A stretch of 20,655 nt of DNA from JAXGQD01 sp964574395 (GCA_964574395.1 CAZNNL010000035.1:1-20655), one strand, 5' to 3'; counted from the stretch's first letter, positions 1 to 7,841 are shown. The notes: generated from the letters alone by a model not told the origin. Numbers and translations are program-made.

Positions 1-10
1 GCATCTGTTC

Positions 11-252
11 AGCCTGGTTTTGGACAAGTTTGCAAGCAAAGCTGGTGCGGGGGCCCCGAAAACCTCCCCCGCTTGAAAAGTTGACCATTTAGGCCCGGTT
101 TGGACAAGTTTGCAAGCAAAGTTGGTGCGGGGGCCCCGAAAATCTCCCCCGCTTGAAAAGTTGACCATTTAGGCCCGGTTTTGGACAAGATTGCAAGCAA
201 AGTTGGTCCGGGGGGCCCCGAAAACCTCCCCCACTTGAAAACTTGACCATTT
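11..252. repeat. Three tandem ~80-bp hairpin-forming repeat units
   Basis: Three head-to-tail units lie at about 11-90, 91-170 and 171-252. Units 1 and 2 are nearly identical; unit 3 is more diverged. No unique spacer separates them. Within unit 1, GCGGGGG (47-53) is perfectly complementary to CCCCCGC (66-72). Outside this, 22-35 pairs with 73-86 at 11 of 14 positions, so the whole unit can form one long imperfect hairpin. The bases before 11 and after 252 do not continue the pattern, so both ends of the array seem to be in view. Unit lengths are not all multiples of three, and open frames across the array change register from unit to unit, which argues against coding. The function is unknown. 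Confidence 0.85.
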
Positions 253-307
253 CGCAAGCCCGATGCATAGTTTTAAACTTGAACTGCGCAAGTTCGGTGA
301 TGGATGG

Positions 308-336
308 TTCAATTTTCTTAACACATGGTTTACAAT
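308..336 (+). promoter_or_regulatory. Candidate promoter of the P-loop gene
   Basis: TTCAAT (308-313) and TACAAT (331-336) are separated by 17 bp and lie about 45 bp before the ATG at 380. They resemble housekeeping sigma -35 and -10 boxes. This is pattern matching only. Confidence 0.4.
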
Positions 337-379
337 GAAGCTAGCTGACAAGCGAATACCACATCAAGGGAGATAGCTT

Positions 380-793
380 ATGATTAAAATTGTAATCGGA
401 CCCAAGGGTAGCGGCAAAACAAGCAGAATGGTTGATCAATTAAACACTATGGCCATTGACCAACATCTGAATGTTGCCTGCATAGAGCGCGGACGTAGGC
501 TCGACCACGCACTAAAACCCCAGATTCGCCTAGTAGATGTTTCGGAATACCCCGTCGCGAGTTTTAAAGAATTACTAAGTTTTATCGCTGGTATTGCCGC
601 TAAAGATTTCGATATGAACGAACTTTTTATTGACAGTATTTTCAAAGTTGCACAATCAGATTCCATTGATGAGTTGACAGTCTTTGCTAATGATTTAGAT
701 AAGTTCTCTACAGCACATGAGTTTAATGCAACTATCCTATTAAGCGCAGATATCAATGACCTGCCTCCCGACTTAGCAAAATTTTGTAGTTAA
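380..793 (+). CDS. Small P-loop NTP-binding protein of unknown role
   Basis: The 137-residue protein opens with a Walker A motif, GPKGSGKT, at residues 7-14. A later hydrophobic stretch ending in acid (ELFIDS, about residues 81-86) could be the Walker B strand. The whole chain is little more than a minimal P-loop fold, with no signal peptide or membrane segment. It resembles short clostridial proteins usually labelled ATP-binding protein, sometimes misnamed PilT-like; that placement is from memory of the family pattern. The start at 380 is supported by AGGGAGA about 8 bases upstream. It probably has its own promoter. The next gene, mscL, is 104 bp away and functionally unrelated. NTP binding is well supported, but the substrate and cellular role are unknown. 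Confidence 0.8.
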   Translation: MIKIVIGPKGSGKTSRMVDQLNTMAIDQHLNVACIERGRRLDHALKPQIRLVDVSEYPVASFKELLSFIAGIAAKDFDMNELFIDSIFKVAQSDSIDELTVFANDLDKFSTAHEFNATILLSADINDLPPDLAKFCS

Positions 794-810
794 ATTGTAA
801 GTAATTTAAT

Positions 811-838
811 TTGCATGTTAGACATATTAAATTAGAAT
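811..838 (+). promoter_or_regulatory. Candidate mscL promoter
   Basis: TTGCAT (811-816), a 16-bp spacer and TAGAAT (833-838) lie between the P-loop gene and mscL, upstream of the 851-876 hairpin. A start site near 845 would place that hairpin inside the mscL leader. Confidence 0.35.
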
Positions 839-850
839 TAGTGTATTATA

Positions 851-880
851 TCCTGAGCCGATGAAAAGGCTCAGGATTTA
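851..880 (+). terminator. 9-bp hairpin before mscL, terminator or attenuator
   Basis: TCCTGAGCC (851-859) pairs perfectly with GGCTCAGGA (868-876) around an 8-base loop, followed by TTTATTTAT. It could end transcription of the P-loop gene. Only about 11 bases separate it from the mscL Shine-Dalgarno, so mscL must be transcribed through it, which allows a leader or attenuator role. Confidence 0.55.
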
Positions 881-897
881 TTTATATGGAGGAATAT

Positions 898-1284
898 ATG
901 TTAAAAGAATTTAAAGAATTTATTTCTAAGGGAAATGTCATGGACATGGCAGTTGGTGTTGTCTTAGCTGGAGCTTTTGCTGCCATCGTGAATGCACTTG
1001 TAGAATTTGTTTTAATGCCCATTGTTGGTTTACTGCTATCGGGTATTAATCTGTCCGATATGAAAATCGTCTTAGCAAATGCAGGTACAGAAGCTGAAGT
1101 CGCTCTTGCTTATGGGCACGTGATTCAAGCTATCATTAGCTTCCTCTTCATCGCTCTGGCGGTCTTCCTTGTTGTTAAAGGTGTTAACAAACTCAGAAAA
1201 CCCGCAGTTGTTGAAGAAGAACCTGCTGGACCTACAGAAACAGAACTGCTTACTGAAATTCTCGATGAGCTTCGTAAAAAATAA
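898..1284 (+). CDS. mscL: Large-conductance mechanosensitive channel MscL
   Basis: MscL forms a homopentameric plasma-membrane channel that opens under extreme membrane tension and releases solutes during hypo-osmotic shock. The 128-residue chain begins MLKEFKEFISKGNVMDMAVG, the typical amphipathic N-terminal helix running into the pore-lining TM1 (about residues 15-45). TM2 lies near residues 72-97. The C-terminal helical bundle ends ILDELRKK. Length and order match the family. An in-frame ATG at 886 lies within the Shine-Dalgarno region, so I chose 898, which has GGAGGA (888-893) directly upstream and gives the family N-terminus. It appears monocistronic, with a hairpin in front and a strong terminator behind. 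Confidence 0.97.
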   Translation: MLKEFKEFISKGNVMDMAVGVVLAGAFAAIVNALVEFVLMPIVGLLLSGINLSDMKIVLANAGTEAEVALAYGHVIQAIISFLFIALAVFLVVKGVNKLRKPAVVEEEPAGPTETELLTEILDELRKK

Positions 1285-1313
1285 GTAGTACCACCATTTC
1301 ACATTAATAGTTC

Positions 1314-1345
1314 AGGCACTTCGCGCTACAACGGAGTGCCTTTTT
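1314..1345 (+). terminator. Rho-independent terminator of mscL
   Basis: AGGCACT (1314-1320) pairs with AGTGCCT (1335-1341). The stem extends by TCG/CGG with one wobble, and TTTTT follows directly. It lies 30 bp after the mscL stop. Confidence 0.9.
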
Positions 1346-1449
1346 ATGTCTGTTTTCATACTTATTTTAGTCTGATAGCTTCGGCTGAATTGTTTCATAA
1401 ATCAATAAATGATAAGGTGTATCCATCTCGTTTGTGGGAGGAAATTTAT

Positions 1450-1968
1450 ATGTCTCAAATTTTTTCAGTTTTAGTTGAGAATAAAGCGGGCGTCTTATCA
1501 AAGGTTGCCAACTTATTTGCACGTAGAGGACATAACATTGATAGTTTGGCAGTTGGTGAAACACAGTTGCCAGAGCTGTCGCGCATAACGGTTATGGTCA
1601 ATATTTCCGAAGAATCAGTCCAGCAAGTCATAAGGCAACTTTATAAACTGCAAGATGTCTTAATGGTGAAACGCCTCTTACCTGGTGATCATTTCTCACG
1701 CCAATTGGTATTAATAAAGGTTCAAGCGGATGCTTCACAACGTGGTGAGTTAATTCAACTAGCCTCTGTCTTCCGTGGTCACATCGTCGATGTGTCGCAA
1801 TCAACCGTAACGGTCGAAGTTTCTGGTGCGGAAGAAAAAGTCAACGCTCTACAAAACATGTTAGAACCCTACAAAATACTGGAACTTGTTAGAACTGGTT
1901 TGGTTGCCATTGAACGAGGCGAGAGATCTCTCAATGTCGAAAGCCTGTACAACAACAGCGACCAGTGA
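1450..1968 (+). CDS. ilvN: Acetolactate synthase small (regulatory) subunit
   Basis: This is the regulatory subunit of acetohydroxyacid synthase, which binds the catalytic IlvB subunit and gives valine feedback inhibition in the first shared step of valine, leucine and isoleucine synthesis. The 172-residue chain has an N-terminal ACT domain (about residues 3-75) with the effector-site pattern NKAGVLSKV and RRGHNIDSLAVG. The C-terminal domain ends with RTGLVAIERGERSL. The frame is open back to 1336, but that would start inside the mscL terminator. ATG 1450 has GGGAGGA (1436-1442) upstream and gives the normal N-terminus. ilvC follows after 56 bp, probably in one transcript. The partner ilvB is not next to it in this window. 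It could equally be called ilvH. Confidence 0.95.
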   Translation: MSQIFSVLVENKAGVLSKVANLFARRGHNIDSLAVGETQLPELSRITVMVNISEESVQQVIRQLYKLQDVLMVKRLLPGDHFSRQLVLIKVQADASQRGELIQLASVFRGHIVDVSQSTVTVEVSGAEEKVNALQNMLEPYKILELVRTGLVAIERGERSLNVESLYNNSDQ

Positions 1969-2024
1969 ACCGTGTGATTATTACGCTAAATATAATACGT
2001 TAAGAGTAATTAGGAGGAATATAT

Positions 2025-3029
2025 ATGAAAAAGATTTATAAAGATGCTGAGTGCGCAACACACGCACTGGATGGTAAAACCATCGCCATTATTGGTTACG
2101 GTAGCCAAGGTCACGCACATGCGAAGAATCTTCAAGATTCTGGCTATGATGTAGTTGTTGGTTTGTATGAAGGTTCTAAATCTAAGCCTAAAGCAGAAGC
2201 TGCTGGTTTGAAAGTAATGAATGTTGCGGATGCTACCAAAGCTGCCGATGTCATTATGATTCTGATTCCTGACGAGAAACAAGCGGCCATGTTTAAGCAA
2301 GATATTTTGCCAAACTTGGCTGACGGAAAAGCTTTGGCTTTCGCTCATGGTTTTAATATTCATTATCAACAAATTACACCTCCCGAAAATGTTGACGTCT
2401 TTATGATCGCTCCCAAAGGCCCTGGCCATACGGTAAGAAGCGAATACGAGATTGGTCGCGGCGTCCCGGCTCTTTTTGCCGTACATCAAGACTACACGGG
2501 TCAAGCGCAAGACATCGCATTTGCTTATGGTGCAGGTATTGGTTCGGCGCGTGGTGGGCTATTGGGCACCACTTTCCGTGAAGAGACTGAAACAGACCTG
2601 TTTGGCGAACAAGTCGTCTTATGTGGCGGTGTTTCTGAGTTGATGAAGGCTGGTTTCGAGACTTTGGTTGAGGCTGGCTACGACCCCGAGAATGCTTACT
2701 ATGAATGCATGCATGAGATGAAACTTATTGTTGACCTGGTCTTCCAGGGCGGTCTTAGCACCATGCGCTACTCCATTAGTGATACGGCAGAATATGGTGA
2801 TTACACAATAGGAAAACGTATTATCACGGATGAAACGCGTAAGGAAATGAAGAAAGTGCTGGGTGAAATTCAAGATGGTACTTTTGCCAAAAATTGGATT
2901 GCCGAAAATATGACCGGCCGTGCCTATTTCAATTCGCGTCGTCGCATGGAACAAGAGCATCCCATCGAAAAGGTTGGTAAAGAATTACGCGCCTTGATGA
3001 GCTGGAATGCAACCATAGATGTCGATTAA
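2025..3029 (+). CDS. ilvC: Ketol-acid reductoisomerase, class I
   Basis: The enzyme isomerises and reduces 2-acetolactate or 2-aceto-2-hydroxybutyrate with Mg2+ and NAD(P)H, the second step of branched-chain amino acid synthesis. The 334 residues match short class I enzymes. The Rossmann motif GYGSQGHAHAKNL starts at residue 24. Conserved metal and substrate ligands are visible as D191 and E195 (DLFGEQ), E227 and E231 (YECMHE) and S252. The cofactor-discriminating loop after strand beta-2 (residues 47-53) reads LYEGSKS and lacks the arginine common in NADPH-dependent enzymes, so cofactor preference is uncertain. AGGAGGA (2012-2018) precedes the ATG. The gene is downstream of ilvN and ends with a clear terminator. 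Confidence 0.98.
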   Translation: MKKIYKDAECATHALDGKTIAIIGYGSQGHAHAKNLQDSGYDVVVGLYEGSKSKPKAEAAGLKVMNVADATKAADVIMILIPDEKQAAMFKQDILPNLADGKALAFAHGFNIHYQQITPPENVDVFMIAPKGPGHTVRSEYEIGRGVPALFAVHQDYTGQAQDIAFAYGAGIGSARGGLLGTTFREETETDLFGEQVVLCGGVSELMKAGFETLVEAGYDPENAYYECMHEMKLIVDLVFQGGLSTMRYSISDTAEYGDYTIGKRIITDETRKEMKKVLGEIQDGTFAKNWIAENMTGRAYFNSRRRMEQEHPIEKVGKELRALMSWNATIDVD

Positions 3030-3052
3030 TAAACATTTGAAATGTTTTTGGA

Positions 3053-3078
3053 AATGCCGGGTGCAACCGGCATTTTTT
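3053..3078 (+). terminator. Rho-independent terminator of ilvNC
   Basis: AATGCCGG (3053-3060) pairs perfectly with CCGGCATT (3067-3074) around a 6-base loop, with a run of T through 3078. It lies 24 bp after the ilvC stop. Confidence 0.92.
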
Positions 3079-3170
3079 ATGTTCAAAGCACGCTGCTTTA
3101 AATATTGGAAGAAGTTCACTAAAATAGGGGCAGTATAAATAACTGCGTATTGCAAAGACAGAGGGTTAAA

Positions 3171-3758
3171 ATGAGCGCTAATCAAGATGTGAATAGTAAA
3201 TTATTCGTGTTATATCTAATTGATACTTTTCCTGGCCGAACCGAATCCGATTTGGTCAGCCTGGCATTAAGTAGTCTCTATCTTGACTACTTTGGCTTTC
3301 ATGAGACCTTAACAAAATTGAGCGAACAAACCTTAGTATATAAAGGTTTTAAAAAAGCAGACCAGCGTAAAGATGCCAAGGGGCGAACGGAGGAACGCGT
3401 CTATTTAAGCGAGCAAGGTTTAAAAGTCTTAGCGGAATTATTGCAAGATTTACCTTTGCCAATGAAAGCCACTGTTGATAATTTACGCGATAGTAATAGA
3501 GAAAGTCTGGAAATAAAAGATAACATCATCGTGAACTTCAATCAGGAAAGTGATGGTTATTATCGGCTTGAATTGCAATTGCTAGATGGTCTTGAAAAGC
3601 GATTTCTACTTAGTTTGCGCTTGCCTGATGAAGCAACGTGCAAAAAAATGGCGAAGAACTGGAAGGCCAATTCGTTCGCCATTTATAATGACATTTTAGC
3701 TAGACTTAGTAACGAAGCAGAGTCTGCTGACTGTAACGAAACTTTGTCTGCTGATTAA
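3171..3758 (+). CDS. DUF4364 family protein, predicted winged-helix
   Basis: The 195-residue protein resembles the clostridial DUF4364 family. The N-terminal part (about residues 10-95) begins SKLFVLYLIDTFPG and runs through a helix-rich stretch ending in YLSEQGLKVLAELL, which looks like a winged helix-turn-helix. The C-terminal half contains AKNWKANSFAIYNDILARL, a characteristic end of the family. A DNA-binding role is inferred from the fold only; no target is known. A TTG at 3150 extends the frame, but ATG 3171 with GAGGG (3161-3165) is better placed. The stop is only 4 bp from that of ftsH on the opposite strand, with no terminator between them. The acidic C-terminal tail contains a short duplication (SAD...LSAD). 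Confidence 0.75.
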   Translation: MSANQDVNSKLFVLYLIDTFPGRTESDLVSLALSSLYLDYFGFHETLTKLSEQTLVYKGFKKADQRKDAKGRTEERVYLSEQGLKVLAELLQDLPLPMKATVDNLRDSNRESLEIKDNIIVNFNQESDGYYRLELQLLDGLEKRFLLSLRLPDEATCKKMAKNWKANSFAIYNDILARLSNEAESADCNETLSAD

Positions 3759-3762
3759 TCCC

Positions 3763-5766
3763 TTAAGTGGTTTGTTCAGGATCGTCTGGTGCAACATCGA
3801 CCGGATTTGCTTCCGCTTGGACAGGCAACTCAGGTGCTCTCATCTGTGGTCTTATCGATTCCTTAGCATTGTTTTTAGCTAGTAAATCGAGATAGTTTTG
3901 ATCACGCGATTTATTGACAGCATCTTTCCTGCGAAGTTCCTCATCCGTATTATTCTGATAAATGGTTTCGAATTCAAACTCGTCAATTTTCTCTTTAACG
4001 AGCAGGACTTCTGATAGCGCATCTAATGCTTTTCTACGTTCACGCAATACTTGTAGTGTTTCGGCGTAGGCACTGTCGATGATTTTACGAACTTCCTGGT
4101 CTATTTCTGCAGCAAGTTGGTCACTATATTGTGTAGTATGGCCATAATCTCGACCCAGGAAAACTTCATCTTCTGAGTTAATAATCATGTTGCCCAATGT
4201 ATCTGTCATACCATACTTGACGACCATATCGCGCGCAATGGCGTTGACACTCTGTAGGTCGCTCGAAGCGCCCGTGCTTATTTCACCTAAGACAATTTCT
4301 TCTGCTGCACGTCCACCTAAAGCAATCATAATTTGGGCAATGAGTTGTCTCTTAGTAGCGTAATAACGGTCCTCATGCGCCTTGTGTGCTGTGTAGCCAC
4401 CTGCACCTCCGGCAGGGATAATAGAAACACGCTCAACACGATCTGTTTCTGAAACACTGCGAATAACAAGGGCATGGCCAGCTTCGTGGAATGCTGTCAA
4501 CTTGCGTTCGTGATCACTGATGATGCGGCTCTTCTTCTCTGGCCCAACCATGACTTTAAAGACGGCTTCTGCTACATCTGCATAAGCTATCGTTTTTTTG
4601 TTTTGACGCGCAGCTAATAATGCAGCTTCGTTCAAGAGGTTCGCCAGGTCGGCTCCCGTAAAGCCTGGGGTAATACGTGCTACTTCTGTAAGGTTAACGT
4701 CAGCGTCCAAAGGTTTGTTTTTGGCGTGTACACGTAAAATTTCTTCTCTGCCCTTAATATCAGGGCGCATGACCGTAATACGACGGTCAAAACGACCAGG
4801 TCTTAAGAGTGCCGGATCTAAGATGTCAGGGCGGTTTGTCGCTGCCATGACAATGGCAGCTTCATTAGGTCCAAAACCATCCATTTCAACTAAAAGTTGG
4901 TTGAGTGTTTGTTCACGTTCATCGTGTCCACCACCCATTCCAGCTCCACGATGGCGTCCGACGGCATCAATTTCATCAATAAAGATAATGGCTGGTGCGT
5001 GTTTTTTAGCTTGTTCAAATAGGTCACGCACACGAGATGCACCAACTCCAACAAACATTTCGACAAAGTCTGATCCAGAGATAGAGAAAAATGGTACACC
5101 AGCTTCACCGGCTACTGCTTTTGCCAATAGTGTTTTACCCGTTCCTGGAGGACCAACAAGTAAAATGCCACGTGGTATTTTCGCGCCAAGTGCATCGTAT
5201 TTTTCAGAATTCTTCAAAAAGTCTACGACTTCTTCTAATTCATGTTTTTCTTCTTCTGCACCGGCGACATCTGCAAAAGTAATTTTATTTTTACTTGGGT
5301 CATTCATGCGTGCCTTGCTACGGCCAAAGTTCATTGCACTCTTGCCCTCGCCACTTTGCCTTGAATAAAGCATCCAGACAAAAAAGGCCATCGCTGCAAT
5401 CATAATCAGCGTCATGATGGCGTTAATGTAGGTGCCAATTTGCACGGACGTTGAATAAGTATAAGTAAAGTTTCCTTTTAAACGCGCTTCTTCCAAGGTT
5501 TTATAGAATTCAGGTTGCCAAAAATCAGGTACTTGTTGTTCAACAATCTTGCTTCCGTTGGGTAGGGCTTCTTTTAATTCAACGCGTACATTATTGTCGA
5601 CCACTGCAACTGCCGTAGCTTTCCCCTCAGTTATCAATGACACCAATTGAGAATAAGGCATTTTCTCACTTTGTTGGTTACTCGTAAAAAAGGACGTAAA
5701 TATTACGACTGCGATTAGTACGACTATATAAAATCCCATGCCTTTCAAAGGCATTTTATTTTTCAT
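3763..5766 (-). CDS. ftsH: ATP-dependent zinc metalloprotease FtsH
   Basis: This hexameric membrane-anchored AAA+ protease degrades misfolded membrane proteins and short-lived regulators. In the 667-residue chain TM1 lies near residues 11-28, an extracytoplasmic domain follows, and TM2 is near 113-134. The AAA module has Walker A GPPGTGKT (205-212), Walker B FIDEID (262-267) and the second region of homology around NRPDILDPALLRPGRFDRR (311-329). The protease domain has the zinc motif HEAGH (427-431) and the third ligand D503. The tail after about 605 is charged and low-complexity. GGTGAGGAGA lies upstream (5771-5781). It is last in the rplI-dnaB-tilS-hpt-ftsH run. hpt-ftsH is a common neighbour pair in Firmicutes. 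Confidence 0.98.
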   Translation of the reverse strand: MKNKMPLKGMGFYIVVLIAVVIFTSFFTSNQQSEKMPYSQLVSLITEGKATAVAVVDNNVRVELKEALPNGSKIVEQQVPDFWQPEFYKTLEEARLKGNFTYTYSTSVQIGTYINAIMTLIMIAAMAFFVWMLYSRQSGEGKSAMNFGRSKARMNDPSKNKITFADVAGAEEEKHELEEVVDFLKNSEKYDALGAKIPRGILLVGPPGTGKTLLAKAVAGEAGVPFFSISGSDFVEMFVGVGASRVRDLFEQAKKHAPAIIFIDEIDAVGRHRGAGMGGGHDEREQTLNQLLVEMDGFGPNEAAIVMAATNRPDILDPALLRPGRFDRRITVMRPDIKGREEILRVHAKNKPLDADVNLTEVARITPGFTGADLANLLNEAALLAARQNKKTIAYADVAEAVFKVMVGPEKKSRIISDHERKLTAFHEAGHALVIRSVSETDRVERVSIIPAGGAGGYTAHKAHEDRYYATKRQLIAQIMIALGGRAAEEIVLGEISTGASSDLQSVNAIARDMVVKYGMTDTLGNMIINSEDEVFLGRDYGHTTQYSDQLAAEIDQEVRKIIDSAYAETLQVLRERRKALDALSEVLLVKEKIDEFEFETIYQNNTDEELRRKDAVNKSRDQNYLDLLAKNNAKESIRPQMRAPELPVQAEANPVDVAPDDPEQTT

Positions 5767-5782
5767 TCGGTTCTCCTCACCT

Positions 5783-5810
5783 TTTTGCCATCATTATATT
5801 CTTGGCAAAA
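5783..5810. repeat. Inverted repeat between hpt and ftsH
   Basis: TTTTGCCA (5783-5790) and TGGCAAAA (5803-5810) are perfect complements around a 12-base loop, ending just upstream of the ftsH Shine-Dalgarno. No T-run follows on the minus strand, so it is not an obvious terminator. It may be an mRNA processing or stability element. Confidence 0.6.
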
Positions 5811-5821
5811 CAACGCTATGT

Positions 5822-6361
5822 TTAGATTTCAACAGCATCTGCCAAAATATTAAGATCTGGCAAATTGCGGTAAATTTCTGAATAATCTAAGCCGTAGCCT
5901 ACAACAAATTCGTCAGGAATCTGCATGCCACAGTATTTCACATCGATGTTAACTTTTCGACGTGAAGGTTTATCAAATGCTGTACACAACGCAATATTTT
6001 TAGGATTACGTGTGCTTAATAGATCTGTTAATTTTTTGAGTGTTAGTCCAGAGTCGATAATATCTTCGACAATAATCACATTCTTGTTCTCAATATTAAT
6101 CTCAATATCTTTGACAATCTTTACAAAGCCACTACTTTCAGTACTTGTCCCGTAACTAGACACCGCCATAAAATCCACACTACAGGGTAGATCAATAGCG
6201 CGAATCAGGTCAGCCGTAAAAATAAATGCACCACGCAGGACACAAATCAGTAGAACTTCTTCCCCTTGATAGTCACGCGTAATTTCAGCGCCTAAGCGCT
6301 CGACCATCTCTGCTATTTCTTCTTTTGTTATCATTACATTGCTGACAATCTTATCCGTCAT
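5822..6361 (-). CDS. hpt: Hypoxanthine phosphoribosyltransferase
   Basis: This cytoplasmic purine-salvage enzyme joins hypoxanthine or guanine to PRPP to make IMP or GMP. The 179-residue chain carries the PRPP-binding signature VIIVEDIIDSGLT (95-107). It also has the N-terminal VLRGAFIFTADL stretch (41-52) and the flexible-loop region SSYG (68-71) typical of HPRTs. The frame allows an ATG at 6373, but I chose 6361. GAGGTG (complement of 6366-6371) sits just upstream, and the resulting N-terminus, MTDKIVSNVMITKEEI, matches family length. The start overlaps the end of tilS by 11 bp, which suggests translational coupling. The tilS-hpt-ftsH order is widely conserved in Firmicutes. Confidence 0.96.
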   Translation of the reverse strand: MTDKIVSNVMITKEEIAEMVERLGAEITRDYQGEEVLLICVLRGAFIFTADLIRAIDLPCSVDFMAVSSYGTSTESSGFVKIVKDIEINIENKNVIIVEDIIDSGLTLKKLTDLLSTRNPKNIALCTAFDKPSRRKVNIDVKYCGMQIPDEFVVGYGLDYSEIYRNLPDLNILADAVEI

Positions 6362-7841
6362 GCCGCACCTCATCGCTTTTCACACTGCTCTTGTTCTTAT
6401 CTTCACTCTTCATCTCACGAAAGAAATATGTTGGAAAACATAGTACTTCATCATCATGGCAAAAAACCAAACACTGGTCACGCAGCTCAAAAGGCACATT
6501 TTGTTCTGACATAAACTTCTTCAAGCTCTTCCGTTGCCCATTCTTCATCCGAACAAAGTCTGAAGGTTTTCTTACTCTCCATTGACCATCTGGGTGTGCT
6601 GAAAGCCGATTAAACCACGTCAGAAAATTATAACTCAATGTCTTTGCTTTCTCAAATAAGGCTGTCATCGTATTTGTGTCAGGTGTATTGGCAAAAAACA
6701 AAAACTTGACCTCGTCCCCTGCCTTATCATTTAGCATTAAAAAACAGGCAGCTTCAATCGAATGAGGCATTTTGGTCCACAACCGTATCGCTTCTTTATC
6801 AGAAACAAGCAAACTATTCTCGTAATATGCCTGTTTTCTGCTCCTAGTATCAGCTAGATGATGAGCTAACAGTTCAAAATGTGCACTGCCAAGATTCTGG
6901 CTGTTACCAAATAAATCTTCAATGAGTCTTTTCCAAATAAAAGCATGTAATACAGGTATTACTTTTCGCATACTGCTCTTATTGATGTAGATGCCAAGGC
7001 TAATTTCAGTATGGAGACCGCAGACTAGCAAAGCTTGAGCGTCAAGCTCAGCAAGGGCTTCATTTATTGCGGGATATAGCAGTTCTTCTTTAATTTTCTC
7101 CAATTGTCCACTACAGTTGGCAATCTGTTTATCAGCAGTTGGAAATATCTCCTTTAAAACTGGTATTAACTCATTACGCAAGCGATTACGAGGAGTGATA
7201 GGCTCAGCATTGCTTGGATCGTCTAGGTAACTTATCTTTAGCGAGTCAAGGTACTGGATGATTTCAGTTTTACTAAATGTCAAAAGCGGTCTGATTTTGC
7301 TTCCATTTCTAAAGGGCATGGCAGTTAATCCCTCTATCCCTGTGCCGCGAAACAAATTAAGTAAAATCGTTTCAATTCTGTCATCAGCATGATGTCCATA
7401 GAGAATGTAGACAGGCAAGTCAAAGTTTTCACTATACTGCTTTTTCACTTTTTCTAAAAATGCTTGCCGATACAAGCGCGCTGCTGTTTCACCCAAAGCA
7501 TCAGGTGGTAACTCCAACTCAGGCAAGCTAGCCTTTAAGCTGTTCGTATCATCGCTTTGATAATCTAGTCCCCATGTTTTGGCAGCAGTTTGGCAAAACG
7601 CTTCTTCCGCATCCGCCTTCTCCGGTCGCCAACCATGCTTGAAATGACAAAGCACGAAATTAGCATCTTTCAAAACGGCATGGCTTTCATCGGCATGCTT
7701 TAGACGCATCAAAACATGTAATAATGCTTGTGAATCAGGCCCTCCTGAGTAAGCCAGTAGAAAAACAGCGGGCCCTTCAGGCCAAATTTCACTATTGTTT
7801 AATGTATCAAGGAAGCGGTTCTCAAAAATTTGCGCGAACAT
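6351..7841 (-). CDS. tilS: tRNA(Ile)-lysidine synthetase TilS
   Basis: TilS uses ATP and lysine to convert C34 of the CAU-anticodon tRNA-Ile to lysidine, so that it reads AUA. The 496-residue chain has the N-type ATP-pyrophosphatase P-loop YSGGPDS (31-37) and the motif GHHADDRIETILLNLFRGTG. The C-terminal TilS domain includes FVRMKNGQRKSLKKFMSEQ. The frame stays open to 7910 inside dnaB, but ATG 7841 gives the normal N-terminus. No good Shine-Dalgarno precedes it. The dnaB stop is 4 bases upstream (TAAGCTTATG), so re-initiation after dnaB is likely. The start is therefore less certain than the identity. It overlaps hpt at its 3' end. Confidence 0.93.
   Translation of the reverse strand: MFAQIFENRFLDTLNNSEIWPEGPAVFLLAYSGGPDSQALLHVLMRLKHADESHAVLKDANFVLCHFKHGWRPEKADAEEAFCQTAAKTWGLDYQSDDTNSLKASLPELELPPDALGETAARLYRQAFLEKVKKQYSENFDLPVYILYGHHADDRIETILLNLFRGTGIEGLTAMPFRNGSKIRPLLTFSKTEIIQYLDSLKISYLDDPSNAEPITPRNRLRNELIPVLKEIFPTADKQIANCSGQLEKIKEELLYPAINEALAELDAQALLVCGLHTEISLGIYINKSSMRKVIPVLHAFIWKRLIEDLFGNSQNLGSAHFELLAHHLADTRSRKQAYYENSLLVSDKEAIRLWTKMPHSIEAACFLMLNDKAGDEVKFLFFANTPDTNTMTALFEKAKTLSYNFLTWFNRLSAHPDGQWRVRKPSDFVRMKNGQRKSLKKFMSEQNVPFELRDQCLVFCHDDEVLCFPTYFFREMKSEDKNKSSVKSDEVRHDG

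Noticed and set aside
11..252. CRISPR array
   Set aside because: The units abut without unique spacers, are 80 bp long, and no cas genes are present.
9..351. Open frames on the minus strand across the repeat array (82 and 60 aa)
   Set aside because: They are made of the repeat translated in shifting registers, have no Shine-Dalgarno, and follow from repeat composition rather than coding selection.
1336..1449. N-terminal extension of ilvN
   Set aside because: It would start inside the mscL terminator and is unlike the family; ATG 1450 has a good ribosome binding site.
2010..2510. 166-aa frame antisense to ilvC
   Set aside because: It is a shadow of a strongly conserved gene with no start signal.
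3031..3047. AAACATTT-G-AAATGTTT palindrome after ilvC
   Set aside because: The one-base centre cannot form a proper RNA loop, and the strong terminator lies directly after it; probably chance in AT-rich DNA.
4715..5368. 217-aa frame antisense to ftsH
   Set aside because: It overlaps the conserved AAA domain of ftsH completely and shows no domain or ribosome binding site.
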